A stretch of 11,707 nt of DNA from Planococcaceae bacterium UBA3378 (GTDB taxonomy: Bacteria > Bacillota > Bacilli > Bacillales_A > Planococcaceae): contig DEQA01000066.1 of the NCBI GenBank assembly GCA_002359075.1, forward strand, positions 1-11,707, written 5' to 3'. Position numbers and translations under genes: made by a program. Under the pieces are notes generated by a model. The model ran no database searches. It was not told where the DNA came from and saw nothing but the letters and a program-made list of their open reading frames with translations. This document shows, piece after piece, positions 1 through 6,140 of this stretch (the first letter of the stretch is position 1; the number at the start of each line of letters is the position of its first letter).

Positions 1-38
1 ATATCCCAAAACTCTACATCTACAATACATTTTGCCAT
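1..38 (-). CDS. 5' end of an unidentified gene, third in the marR-paiA unit
   Basis: Only the first 12 codons are inside the window; they read MAKCIVDVEFWD and the gene continues past position 1. The start is chosen because the ATG at 38-36 follows a good ribosome binding site, AAAAGGAGT at 56-48, with 10 bases between GGAG and ATG. It begins 30 bases after the stop of the paiA-like gene on the same strand, with no terminator between, so it is probably co-transcribed with paiA and the MarR regulator. The stub is too short to assign a family, and no function is proposed. Confidence 0.6.
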   Translation of the reverse strand, partial: MAKCIVDVEFWD

Positions 39-68
39 TGTAGAAACACTCCTTTTCTCATTTAAAAA

Positions 69-587
69 TTATAGTAATGTTTTCGTCATTATGTAATCTA
101 GTTGTTCCTCATCACCCATATAAAAAGAATGGGCACCAGCTTGAACAAAGCCTTGTTTCTCATAAAATTTGATGGCTTTCTCATTCTTCTCCCAAACGCC
201 TAGCCATATACGGTTTTTCTTTTTTCCAATGGCTATTTCTTCTGCTTTGTTTATGAGATATTTTCCAAGTCCCTTGCCCTGAAATTTGTTTCTTATATAA
301 ATTCTCTCAATCTCAAGTGACTCATCCCCTATGTTTTCAGATTGGGCTTCATTACTATTTACCTTTAAATATCCAGCATGTTCATCATTGAAATAGATGA
401 AATAAAATTCCGATGAGTTATTGGATAATTCCCGTTGCAGCTGCCTGGAGTTAAATGCTTTTTCCAAATAAGCCTTCATATTTTCAGGAGAGTTCTGGTC
501 TTTAAAAGTATCATTGAATGTTTCTATACTTATTTTTTGAAGTATTAATAAGTCATCAAGTGTACATTTTTTTATTTGAATATTCAT
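69..587 (-). CDS. paiA: PaiA-like GNAT polyamine N-acetyltransferase
   Basis: A 172-residue GCN5-related N-acetyltransferase. Members of this family move an acetyl group from acetyl-CoA to an amine. The GNAT acetyl-CoA loop is visible as QGKGLG at residues 103-108, just after the beta-strand LEIERIYI (91-98). The C-terminal GNAT strand and helix follow, around WLGVWEKNEKAIKFYEKQGF (128-147). Length and several stretches (IETFNDTF, QNSPENMKAYLE, GAHSFYMGDEEQ) match what I recall of Bacillus subtilis PaiA, an N1-acetyltransferase for spermidine and spermine that acts in the cytoplasm. It starts 24 bases after the MarR gene, with AAAGGA about 12 bases before the ATG, a rather long spacing. In B. 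subtilis paiA pairs with paiB; here the partner is a MarR regulator. Substrate is inferred from similarity; an acetyltransferase for another small amine is possible. Confidence 0.85.
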   Translation of the reverse strand: MNIQIKKCTLDDLLILQKISIETFNDTFKDQNSPENMKAYLEKAFNSRQLQRELSNNSSEFYFIYFNDEHAGYLKVNSNEAQSENIGDESLEIERIYIRNKFQGKGLGKYLINKAEEIAIGKKKNRIWLGVWEKNEKAIKFYEKQGFVQAGAHSFYMGDEEQLDYIMTKTLL

Positions 588-611
588 TTTAAAATTAATT
601 CCTTTCTATGC

Positions 612-1064
612 TCAATACACTCTCTTATTTCCTTTTTTTACGTATTCCCAATCAACTTCCACATTTTTTCTAACTCTTTGAAGAAGATTAAAGATCGTTT
701 CCATCTCTGATTCAGAAAAACCCTCTAATGCAATACTGTTAGAATAATCATTTTCTCGTTTTATAAAGGGATAAACTTGATACCCTTTTTCGGTTGGAAA
801 CAGTTTTTTATTTTTTTTGTTGAGTGGATCGGGTTTCTTTTCGATAAAACCATTCATTTCAAGTTTTTTTATAGCACGGGCTGCTGTTGTTCGATCCACT
901 TTTATCATTTCAGCTAACTTTTCTTGAATGATCCCTGGGTTTTCACATATGCGGACAACATAAAGATACTGCCCTTTTGTAAGGTCAATTTCTTTAAATT
1001 CTATATTGCTTATAGAATCCAATGCTCTTGCTATCATTCCGATTTCTCGCAGAATTTCCCTCAT
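612..1064 (-). CDS. MarR-family winged-helix transcriptional regulator
   Basis: A 150-residue MarR-type regulator; such proteins are cytoplasmic dimers that usually repress their own operon until a small ligand or oxidant releases them from DNA. The winged helix-turn-helix spans about residues 45-94: helix IIQEKLAEMIKV, recognition helix DRTTAARAIKKLE (57-69), and a wing with the sequence KKPDPLNKKNKKLFPTEKG. Flanking helices should form the dimer interface. I chose the ATG at 1064 because AGGGAG lies about 7 bases upstream. The frame extends to a TTG at 1091, but that would put the Shine-Dalgarno inside the gene. A perfect 18-bp palindrome sits just upstream over a candidate promoter, as expected for autorepression. 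The gene is AT-rich compared with the ribosomal genes beside it. The ligand cannot be read from sequence; co-transcription with paiA suggests polyamines or a related amine stress. Confidence 0.88.
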   Translation of the reverse strand: MREILREIGMIARALDSISNIEFKEIDLTKGQYLYVVRICENPGIIQEKLAEMIKVDRTTAARAIKKLEMNGFIEKKPDPLNKKNKKLFPTEKGYQVYPFIKRENDYSNSIALEGFSESEMETIFNLLQRVRKNVEVDWEYVKKGNKRVY

Positions 1065-1112
1065 AATTAACTCCCTATTGTAGTTTGGCAATATAAACGC
1101 TCTATATTTAAT

Positions 1113-1141
1113 TTAATACGTTTTTGTTGCAATTGCAACAA
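1113..1141 (-). promoter_or_regulatory. Candidate promoter of the marR-paiA unit
   Basis: TTGTTG at 1141-1136 as -35 and TATTAA at 1118-1113 as -10, separated by 17 bases. This gives a start near 1106 and a leader of about 40 bases before the marR ATG. Each hexamer matches the sigma-A consensus only partly (3/6 and 4/6). Support comes from spacing, position and overlap with the palindromic operator. Confidence 0.5.
1124..1141. promoter_or_regulatory. Perfect 18-bp palindrome, likely MarR operator
   Basis: TTGTTGCAATTGCAACAA is identical to its own reverse complement, with TTGCAATTGCAA as its core. It lies 60 bases upstream of the marR start codon and covers the -35 of the candidate promoter. 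Perfect palindromes of this size containing TTGC/GCAA half-sites are typical of MarR-family dimer binding sites. Binding would block RNA polymerase, giving negative autoregulation. Binding itself is inferred. Confidence 0.75.
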
Positions 1142-1292
1142 TTTCAGTTGTTACAGTTATTAATACGTTTGATGAAGAGTACTTAAAAACATTCTATATA
1201 TGAAGCCAAAGAGAATATAAAAACTGCTTTTTTTACGATTATATGTACATGTTTTCCTGAATTCCCTATGCAGCAGAGGAGCTCAAAGAAAA

Positions 1293-1326
1293 CAAAAAAC
1301 CCTTTCTTGGAGTTCCAAGAAAGGGT
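1293..1326 (-). terminator. Rho-independent terminator after rpsI
   Basis: Two perfectly complementary 13-base arms (1326-1314 and 1311-1299) with a 2-base centre, followed in the minus direction by six T residues at 1299-1294. It starts 24 bases after the rpsI stop and ends the rplM-rpsI transcript before the accessory marR unit. Confidence 0.93.
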
Positions 1327-1349
1327 AGAAACATTGATATAAAATAATA

Positions 1350-1742
1350 TTAACGTTTTGAGAACTGAGGTGCACGACGAGCGCCGCGTAGACCTGGTTT
1401 TTTACGCTCTTTCATACGAGCATCACGAGTAAGTAGACCTGCAGATTTTAATGCTGGACGGAAGTCAGGGTCAACTTGTAGTAATGCACGAGCGATACCG
1501 TGACGGATTGCACCAGCTTGACCTGTGAAGCCACCGCCGTTAACGTTAACATGTACATCGTAAGAACCTTTAGTTTCAGTTGCTACTAATGGTTGGTTGA
1601 TGATTAGGTGTAAAGTTTCATATGGTAAGTAATCACCGATTTCACGGTTGTTGATTACGATTCTGCCTTCGCCTGGTACTAGACGTACACGAGCAGTAGA
1701 GCTTTTACGACGACCTGTGCCGATATATTGAACTTGTGCCAA
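1350..1742 (-). CDS. rpsI: 30S ribosomal protein S9
   Basis: A full-length 130-residue S9 (uS9). It opens with QYIGTGRRKSSTARVRL, carries NVNGGGFTGQAGAIRHGIARALL (66-88) and ends in the conserved basic tail RRAPQFSKR. In known ribosomes this tail reaches the P-site tRNA anticodon loop. S9 belongs to the 30S head. It follows rplM by 24 bases, with AGGAGG shortly before its ATG, so the two form the usual L13-S9 transcription unit, closed by the terminator at 1326-1293. It should therefore share the rplM promoter and leader control. Confidence 0.98.
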   Translation of the reverse strand: MAQVQYIGTGRRKSSTARVRLVPGEGRIVINNREIGDYLPYETLHLIINQPLVATETKGSYDVHVNVNGGGFTGQAGAIRHGIARALLQVDPDFRPALKSAGLLTRDARMKERKKPGLRGARRAPQFSKR

Positions 1743-1766
1743 GGTAATATCCTCCTATTATTTTAA

Positions 1767-2204
1767 TTATCCACGTAGCTCGTAAGCTTCTGGTTTTTGT
1801 GCAGCGTGTGGGTGCTCTGCTCCAGCATAAACATTCAATTTAGTGAACATTTTGCGGCCTAAAGAGTTTTTAGGAAGCATGCCTTTAACTGCTAACTCAA
1901 TCATTTGAGTTGGGTATTTTTCTTTCATTTCGCCAGCTGTACGTTTTTTCAAACCACCAGCGAATTGAGTGTGACGGTAGTAGATTTTACCTTCTAATTT
2001 GTTACCAGTTAAATGGATTTTGTCAGCGTTGATGATGATTACGTGATCACCTGTGTCAACGTTTGGTGTGAAAGTTGGTTTATGTTTACCGCGTAAGATT
2101 GCAGCTACTTCAGAAGCTAAACGTCCAAGAGTTTGGCCTTCTGCGTCAACTACTAACCATTTACGCTCTACTTCGTGGCCTTTAGCCATGAATGTTGTAC
2201 GCAT
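1767..2204 (-). CDS. rplM: 50S ribosomal protein L13
   Basis: A complete 145-residue L13 (uL13), an early-assembly protein of the large subunit. Recognisable segments are ERKWLVVDAEGQTLGRLAS (13-31), LRGKHKPTFTPNVDTGDHVIIINA (37-60), KGMLPKNSLGR and the C-terminal GAEHPHAAQKPEAYELRG. The start at 2204 gives the MRTT opening and length usual for Bacillales, and AGGAGG lies 8 bases upstream. It heads the rplM-rpsI operon with its own promoter (2334-2306) and a structured leader of the L13 type. In Bacillales this leader is thought to let L13 control its own synthesis. Confidence 0.98.
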   Translation of the reverse strand: MRTTFMAKGHEVERKWLVVDAEGQTLGRLASEVAAILRGKHKPTFTPNVDTGDHVIIINADKIHLTGNKLEGKIYYRHTQFAGGLKKRTAGEMKEKYPTQMIELAVKGMLPKNSLGRKMFTKLNVYAGAEHPHAAQKPEAYELRG

Positions 2205-2240
2205 GAATATATCCTCCTAATCGATAATAATTACCGTTAT

Positions 2241-2299
2241 TTTTCATTAGTCTACACTATAAGTTTCGGGGCTTATTTGTGGTGGTAATGAAAATACCA
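2241..2299 (-). ncRNA. L13-type ribosomal protein leader (cis-regulatory RNA)
   Basis: The 5' untranslated region of rplM can fold into a two-tier hairpin. The outer stem is nine perfect base pairs, TTTTCATTA (2294-2286) with TAATGAAAA (2249-2241). Across a symmetric internal loop of nine bases on each side (CCACCACAA and AGTGTAGAC) lies an inner stem, ATAAG (2276-2272) with CTTAT (2263-2259), capped by CCCCGAAA. Position directly between the promoter and rplM, and the known occurrence of the L13 leader family here in Firmicutes, support the assignment. An alternative pairing of ATTACC (2290-2285) with GGTAAT nearer the start codon would break the outer stem and could be the switching state. 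Family membership is from context, not a covariance search. Confidence 0.8.
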
Positions 2300-2305
2300 T
2301 ACATC

Positions 2306-2334
2306 ATCTTATAACGAATCAGATTATAAGTCAA
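2306..2334 (-). promoter_or_regulatory. Sigma-A-type promoter of rplM-rpsI
   Basis: TTGACT at 2334-2329 and TAAGAT at 2311-2306, 17 bases apart, predict a start near 2299. That is 95 bases before the rplM ATG and exactly in front of the L13-type leader. TATAAG one register upstream is an alternative -10 with 15-base spacing. The promoter begins about 30 bases after the truA stop. Confidence 0.75.
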
Positions 2335-2365
2335 GAGATTTAATTAAACACCTGGAGAAGTTGTA

Positions 2366-3112
2366 CTAGCATTCATAATAGACTTTTTCAAGGTACAAAC
2401 CGTGTGCTGGTGCGGTTTTACCCGCCTTATTTCTATCTTTGCCCGCTATAATAGCCGCTACACTCTCAGCTTCCCTTTTCCCGGTACCGACCTCCCAAAG
2501 TGTTCCTGCAATGATGCGCACCATATTATATAAAAAGCCGCTTCCTTCAATGGTCATATGCAGCTCTTCTCCATGCCATACAAGCTCAAGCTTTGTGACA
2601 GTACGTACTTTATCTACTACACTTGTGTTTGCCGCACAGAAGCTGGAAAAATCGTGTGTGCCAATAATTGCCTTGGCCGCTTCCTGCATCGCCTTAACAT
2701 CCGGTTTGATTCCGTTGGTTTCCACTGTATAGTGGCGGCGAAACGGGCTTTGAACCTGTTCACAGCTCCAAATATAGCGGTAGCGCTTGCCGCTTACACT
2801 GTAGCGGGCGTGAAAATCATCCGGTACCTCTTCTACGGCAAGCACACGGATATCACGCGGTAATTGCACATTCAATGCCTTCTTATATTTTTCACATGGA
2901 ATGCTAAGCGGCGTATTAAAATGAATAACCTGGCCTGTTGCATGGACACGTGCATCAGTCCGGCCGCTCGCCGTCACTTTGACCGGCTCGCCTTTATGCA
3001 TGACCGACAGCACCTTTTCAAGCTCCAGCTGTACTGTCCGCTCGCCCGGCTGTACCTGATAGCCTGCAAAACTGGTACCATCATAGCTGATAGTTGCTTT
3101 TAATCTTCTCAT
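2366..3112 (-). CDS. truA: tRNA pseudouridine synthase A (tRNA pseudouridine 38-40 synthase)
   Basis: A 248-residue TruA that isomerises uridines 38-40 in the anticodon arm of tRNAs. The catalytic motif GRTDARVHA is at residues 50-58, with Asp53 as the nucleophile. Other family segments are ISYDGTSFAGYQ (8-19), FHARYSVSGKRYRY, HDFSSFCA and GSGFLYNMVRIIAGTLWEVG. Length matches B. subtilis TruA. The start at 3112 is 9 bases after the ecfT stop, with AGAGGTG overlapping that stop, so it is translationally close to ecfT and surely in the same transcript. No hairpin terminator follows; some transcripts may read into rplM, whose own promoter begins right after. Confidence 0.97.
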   Translation of the reverse strand: MRRLKATISYDGTSFAGYQVQPGERTVQLELEKVLSVMHKGEPVKVTASGRTDARVHATGQVIHFNTPLSIPCEKYKKALNVQLPRDIRVLAVEEVPDDFHARYSVSGKRYRYIWSCEQVQSPFRRHYTVETNGIKPDVKAMQEAAKAIIGTHDFSSFCAANTSVVDKVRTVTKLELVWHGEELHMTIEGSGFLYNMVRIIAGTLWEVGTGKREAESVAAIIAGKDRNKAGKTAPAHGLYLEKVYYEC

Positions 3113-3121
3113 AAAACACCT

Positions 3122-3919
3122 CTAATTACGGAAATACACTAGCAATACGACCATCACTACAAGAGAGCCAATCGCCATCGTGTCACCGGCATCCCATTTT
3201 AATTGGCGATAGCGTGTACGGCCTTCGCCTCCACGGTAGCCTCGAACCTCCATCGCTGTTGCCAAATCCTCCGCCCGTTTAAATGCACTGACAAACAGCG
3301 GTACAAGGAGCGGTACAACGGCTTTCAGACGATCTTTCAAGGAACCTGCGCTTAAATCTGAACCTCTTGCCATTTGGGCCTTCATAATTTTATCTGTTTC
3401 ATCCATTAAGGTTGGGATAAATCGTAGAGAAATAGACATCATCAGTGCCAGCTCATGAACGGGCAGCTTCACTTTTTTAAAAGGATTCAGCAATGTCTCC
3501 ACTCCGTCTGTAATCGAAATAGGCGAAGTTGTCAGCGTTAGTACAGATGTCATAAAAACAAGCACTAGGAAACGGATGGAAATGAAAACCCCCTGTTTCA
3601 AACCTTCCTCATAAATCTTGAGGAAGCCCCAATCGACGAGAACCGCTCCTTCCCGCGTAAAGAGAATATGAATCAGGAAGGTAAAGACCATAAGAAAGAT
3701 AACCGGCTTTAGACCGTTAATCAGGAAATACAGCTTAATACGGCTCAGTAAAATCACACCGAGCGTAAAGGCAAGCAGCAGCCCATATGTAATCGTATTG
3801 TTCGCTAAAAATACGATAATGATAAAAGCGAAGACGAACAGCAGCTTGGAGCGTGGATCCAGACGGTGGACAAAGGAGTCTCCAGGGATATAGCGACCAA
3901 AGATCATTTTTTCCATCAT
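3122..3919 (-). CDS. ecfT: Energy-coupling factor transporter transmembrane protein EcfT
   Basis: A 265-residue integral membrane protein, the scaffold of group II ECF importers. It couples the two ATPases to exchangeable substrate-binding S components for vitamins such as riboflavin, folate, thiamine and biotin. It opens with FGRYIPGDSFVHRLDPRSKLL, followed by hydrophobic segments around residues 27-45, 47-65, 72-90 and 113-132, and one near the C-terminus (249-262). The two coupling-helix signatures are MARGSDL (184-190) and AMEVRGYRGG (222-231). The second has VRG where many homologues have ARG, a mild substitution. The ATG at 3919 lies 2 bases after the ecfA2 stop; AAAGGAGCG is inside the end of ecfA2. 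A second ATG at 3916 is an alternative start. No S-component gene is next to it, as expected for a module shared by many S components. Confidence 0.95.
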   Translation of the reverse strand: MMEKMIFGRYIPGDSFVHRLDPRSKLLFVFAFIIIVFLANNTITYGLLLAFTLGVILLSRIKLYFLINGLKPVIFLMVFTFLIHILFTREGAVLVDWGFLKIYEEGLKQGVFISIRFLVLVFMTSVLTLTTSPISITDGVETLLNPFKKVKLPVHELALMMSISLRFIPTLMDETDKIMKAQMARGSDLSAGSLKDRLKAVVPLLVPLFVSAFKRAEDLATAMEVRGYRGGEGRTRYRQLKWDAGDTMAIGSLVVMVVLLVYFRN

Positions 3920-3921
3920 GT

Positions 3922-4785
3922 CTAATCACGCTCCTTTACAATACGGGCAACCTCTGCTGCCAATTCTTCTTCTGTCAGGCATACTTTCGGCAGCCTTATA
4001 CTTAACATTTTCTCTATGCGCCGCTGAAATTTGACGATACGCGGTAATTCCAGCCGATACTGCTTCAGTGCCTCCGTATCGTTAAACAGCTCTCTTGGCG
4101 TTCCTGTCATGACACTGTGCCCCTCATGCATAATGACTAATTCATCTGCATAACGTGCTGCGTCTTCCATGCTGTGTGTCACTAAAATTGTTGTCAGACT
4201 GCGCTCCTTATGCAACGAATAAAACATATCCATTATTTCCTTTTGGCCACGCGGGTCAAGTCCGGCAGTTGGTTCATCAAGGACGATTACTTCCGGCTCC
4301 ATCGCAAGCACTCCTGCTATGGCTACACGGCGCATCTGCCCGCCCGATAAATCAAATGGCGACTTTTCAAGTACATCTTCCGGCAGACCAACAAGCTGTA
4401 TAAGCTCGCGTGCACGCCGCTCTGCCTCTTCTTCTGAAACGCCGAAGTTCATCGGCCCAAACATGATATCCTTTAGTACAGTCTCCTCAAATAACTGATG
4501 CTCGGGAAACTGAAAAACAATGCCTACCTTTTGTCGGACCGGCTTTAACTCTTTCGCCTTCTTGCCTGCCTCTATGATGCGTTCTCCTATATGCACCTGA
4601 CCTGTCGATGGTTTGAGCAGCCCATTAAAATGCTGCAAAATAGTCGATTTTCCGGAGCCTGTATGGCCGATAATTGCCAGATATGTTCCTGATGTAATGG
4701 TTATATTTACATCGAATAATGCATATTTCTCAAACGGAGTGCCCTTTGCATACGCATAGCTTACTTGTTGAAGTTTGATGTCCAT
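3922..4785 (-). CDS. ecfA2: Energy-coupling factor transporter ATPase EcfA2
   Basis: A 287-residue ABC ATPase, one half of the EcfA1-EcfA2 heterodimer that powers uptake through EcfT. All motor motifs are intact: Walker A GHTGSGKST (40-48), Q-loop Gln92 in FQFPEHQLFEETV, ABC signature LSGGQ (146-150), Walker B VIVLDE (166-171) with catalytic Glu171, and switch His204. A C-terminal extension beyond about residue 230 is usual in this family. The gene overlaps the end of ecfA1 by 25 bases, which implies translational coupling and balanced production of the two ATPases. Confidence 0.96.
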   Translation of the reverse strand: MDIKLQQVSYAYAKGTPFEKYALFDVNITITSGTYLAIIGHTGSGKSTILQHFNGLLKPSTGQVHIGERIIEAGKKAKELKPVRQKVGIVFQFPEHQLFEETVLKDIMFGPMNFGVSEEEAERRARELIQLVGLPEDVLEKSPFDLSGGQMRRVAIAGVLAMEPEVIVLDEPTAGLDPRGQKEIMDMFYSLHKERSLTTILVTHSMEDAARYADELVIMHEGHSVMTGTPRELFNDTEALKQYRLELPRIVKFQRRIEKMLSIRLPKVCLTEEELAAEVARIVKERD

Positions 4786-5606
4786 AAGTCATTCACCAGC
4801 TCTTCTTCCGTGATATGTTGTCCTACCAGTTGTACACCCTGTGCCTTTAGCAGCTTCGTCATTTTCATGGCAAAGGGTAAATCAAGTCCCAGATCTACGA
4901 GTTTATCTCCAAGCGCGAAAATTTCCTCCGGAGATCCTTCCGCGTATTTTTTACCCTGATTCATAAATAATACATGGTCCGCAAGCATCGCTTCTTCTAA
5001 ATCATGAGTGATGGAGAGAACGGTCAAGCCTGTTTTCTCCCGAAGAGACTGTACGGTCTTCAGCACTTCCTCCCGGCCTTGCGGATCAAGCATCGAAGTC
5101 GCTTCATCCAAAATTAACAGTTTGGGACGCATCGCCAGTGCCCCGGCAATCGCTACTCGCTGTTTTTGTCCTCCCGATAAATGATGCGGCTCATGGTTGA
5201 GGAAACCATCCATCTTTACCTGGCGTAAAGATTCTTGAACTCGTTCCACCATCTCTTTATAAGGAACTCCGTTATTTTCAAGGGAAAAAGCTACATCGTC
5301 CTGCACGGTAGCTCCTACAAATTGATTATCAGGGTTTTGGAAGACCATTCCGATATGTGAACGCATATCCCACAGATTTTCTTCAGACAATACGTCACGC
5401 ATAATGCGTACTTCCCCTTTATGAGGAAACAAAAGCCCGCTCATCAATTTAGCAAGGGTGGATTTTCCCGAACCATTATGTCCCACAATGGCGATCCATT
5501 CCCCTTCCTTTACGGCAAATGACACGTCTTCTACAGCATTTCGTACTTCAGGATCTTCCGGTGTATATGAAAATGTTACTTCATTGAATGATAAAATTTC
5601 TGTCAT
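4761..5606 (-). CDS. ecfA1: Energy-coupling factor transporter ATPase EcfA1
   Basis: A 281-residue ABC ATPase and first gene of the ECF module. Walker A is GHNGSGKST (42-50), Q-loop Gln90 sits in VFQNPDNQFVGATV, the signature is LSGGQ (143-147), Walker B is LLILDE (163-168) with Glu168, and the switch His is 201. The VFQNPDNQ Q-loop is characteristic of EcfA1, as opposed to VFQFPEHQ of EcfA2. The ATG at 5606 follows GAGGAG by 8 bases. Upstream lie a perfect hairpin terminator (5734-5699) and further terminators, so this operon is probably transcribed from its own promoter in the roughly 90 bases before the gene and not by readthrough from rplQ. Confidence 0.96.
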   Translation of the reverse strand: MTEILSFNEVTFSYTPEDPEVRNAVEDVSFAVKEGEWIAIVGHNGSGKSTLAKLMSGLLFPHKGEVRIMRDVLSEENLWDMRSHIGMVFQNPDNQFVGATVQDDVAFSLENNGVPYKEMVERVQESLRQVKMDGFLNHEPHHLSGGQKQRVAIAGALAMRPKLLILDEATSMLDPQGREEVLKTVQSLREKTGLTVLSITHDLEEAMLADHVLFMNQGKKYAEGSPEEIFALGDKLVDLGLDLPFAMKMTKLLKAQGVQLVGQHITEEELVNDLWTSNFNK

Positions 5607-5657
5607 ATTCTCCGCTCCTCAATTCTCTGCTCTCCTACTAAAATTACACTGTTTTAT

Positions 5658-5686
5658 CTATTAGCGCTACCCTTTTGAATAAACAA
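5658..5686 (-). promoter_or_regulatory. Possible promoter of ecfA1-ecfA2-ecfT-truA
   Basis: TTGTTT at 5686-5681 and TAATAG at 5663-5658 with 17-base spacing. The match to consensus is weak. The main reason to expect a promoter is position: it lies between the last terminator (5734-5699) and ecfA1. Confidence 0.3.
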
Positions 5687-5698
5687 GTGACATATATA

Positions 5699-5734
5699 AA
5701 AATAAAGTACGTTTTCCAAAACGTACTTTATTTT
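5699..5734. terminator. Perfect 17-bp inverted repeat, bidirectional terminator
   Basis: Arms 5699-5715 and 5718-5734 are exact reverse complements around a central CC. Each arm starts with an A tract and ends with a T tract, so either strand yields a stem (core AAAGTACGTTTT) followed by U-rich RNA. On the minus strand the tail continues as TTTATTTTTATAT. It separates the upstream spacer from the ecf operon. Confidence 0.85.
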
Positions 5735-5769
5735 CACATATGTATAAAGCTGCACTTTTTCAAGAATAA

Positions 5770-5804
5770 AAAAGCGCGCACCCCATTCAGAGAAATGCGC
5801 TTTT
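5770..5804. terminator. Hairpin with AAAAGCGC/GCGCTTTT arms, probable terminator
   Basis: Eight-base perfect arms at 5770-5777 and 5797-5804. In the minus direction the distal arm runs into TTTTTT, which fits an intrinsic terminator; the plus direction ends in TTTT. No gene is visible immediately before it on either strand, so it may be a second-line terminator or a relic of a lost gene. Confidence 0.55.
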
Positions 5805-5937
5805 CACTACATTAGATTGAACGCACGGCTGCTCATTTCCGCTTGTTCGTATGAATGAGGTGCGAGAGCTAGACGAGACGCCGCCAGTTGGCCCGCTCAT
5901 CATAACGCTCAGCTTATTTATTGTCGTATAAATCTTA
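5805..5937. other. Non-coding spacer between rplQ and ecfA1
   Basis: This stretch is the unexplained part of the 534-base gap between rplQ and ecfA1. I see no convincing open reading frame with a ribosome binding site on either strand and no tRNA-like fold. It is richer in G and C than the flanking AT-rich hairpins, like the palindromic element beside it, and contains CTCATT/AATGAG arms around 5830-5860. It may be decayed repeat DNA, but I cannot show that. Confidence 0.4.
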
Positions 5938-6075
5938 ATATAAAAGTGCTAAAACGCTCGTTCGCACGCGACAAGCGCTGGAACCTTTCGACGAGCATGC
6001 TAGCATGCATCGAAGGAAGGAGAAGCGACCTCGAGCGTGCAGCGTTTTAGCCTGGATATAAAAGTGCTAAAACGC
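5938..6075. repeat. Imperfect palindromic element flanked by a 20-bp direct repeat
   Basis: The 20-base sequence at 5938-5957 recurs exactly at 6056-6075. Between and overlapping lies an imperfect palindrome of about 104 bp whose outer arms GCTAAAACGC (5948-5957) and GCGTTTTAGC (6042-6051) are exact complements. Its centre is the perfect 14-bp palindrome GCATGCTAGCATGC (5995-6008). Intermediate blocks (GCACGC/GCGTGC, CCTTTCGA/TCGAAGG) pair imperfectly. The element is clearly more GC-rich than its surroundings and has no coding capacity. The layout resembles a small non-autonomous repeat (REP- or MITE-like) with a duplicated target, but the duplication is long for a transposase and recombination or slippage is an alternative. 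Confidence 0.6.
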
Positions 6076-6079
6076 ACTT
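6062..6079 (-). terminator. Small hairpin, possible secondary terminator
   Basis: AAGTGC and GCACTT arms around a six-base loop. On the minus strand the stem is followed by TTATAT, so it could act as a weak terminator just behind the main one at 6123-6084. Half of it belongs to the 20-bp direct repeat. Confidence 0.35.
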
Positions 6080-6083
6080 ATTT

Positions 6084-6123
6084 AAAAAGGGAGTGCCGTT
6101 CAACAGGTGAACTAGGCACCCCC
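6084..6123 (-). terminator. Rho-independent terminator of the secY-rplQ operon
   Basis: In the minus direction GGGGGTGCC (6123-6115) pairs with GGCACTCCC (6097-6089), including one G-U pair. Within the loop GTTCA pairs with TGAAC, and a run of five T residues follows at 6088-6084. It lies 17 bases after the rplQ stop and closes the ribosomal-protein transcript. Confidence 0.93.
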
Positions 6124-6140
6124 AAAACCTTAAGTTAAGA

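Noticed and set aside
1065..1091. Upstream TTG start for the MarR gene, adding nine residues
   Set aside because: The Shine-Dalgarno AGGGAG lies inside this extension and serves the ATG at 1064.
1238..1243. TATAAT on the minus strand far upstream of marR as a second promoter
   Set aside because: No acceptable -35 at 16-18 bases, and the region is AT-rich enough for chance matches.
2439..3103. Several plus-strand frames opposite truA
   Set aside because: Antisense shadows of a well-supported truA, without ribosome binding sites or domains.
5699..6123. CRISPR array or tRNA in the hairpin-rich spacer
   Set aside because: Only one repeat is duplicated, spacing is not regular, and no cloverleaf can be drawn.
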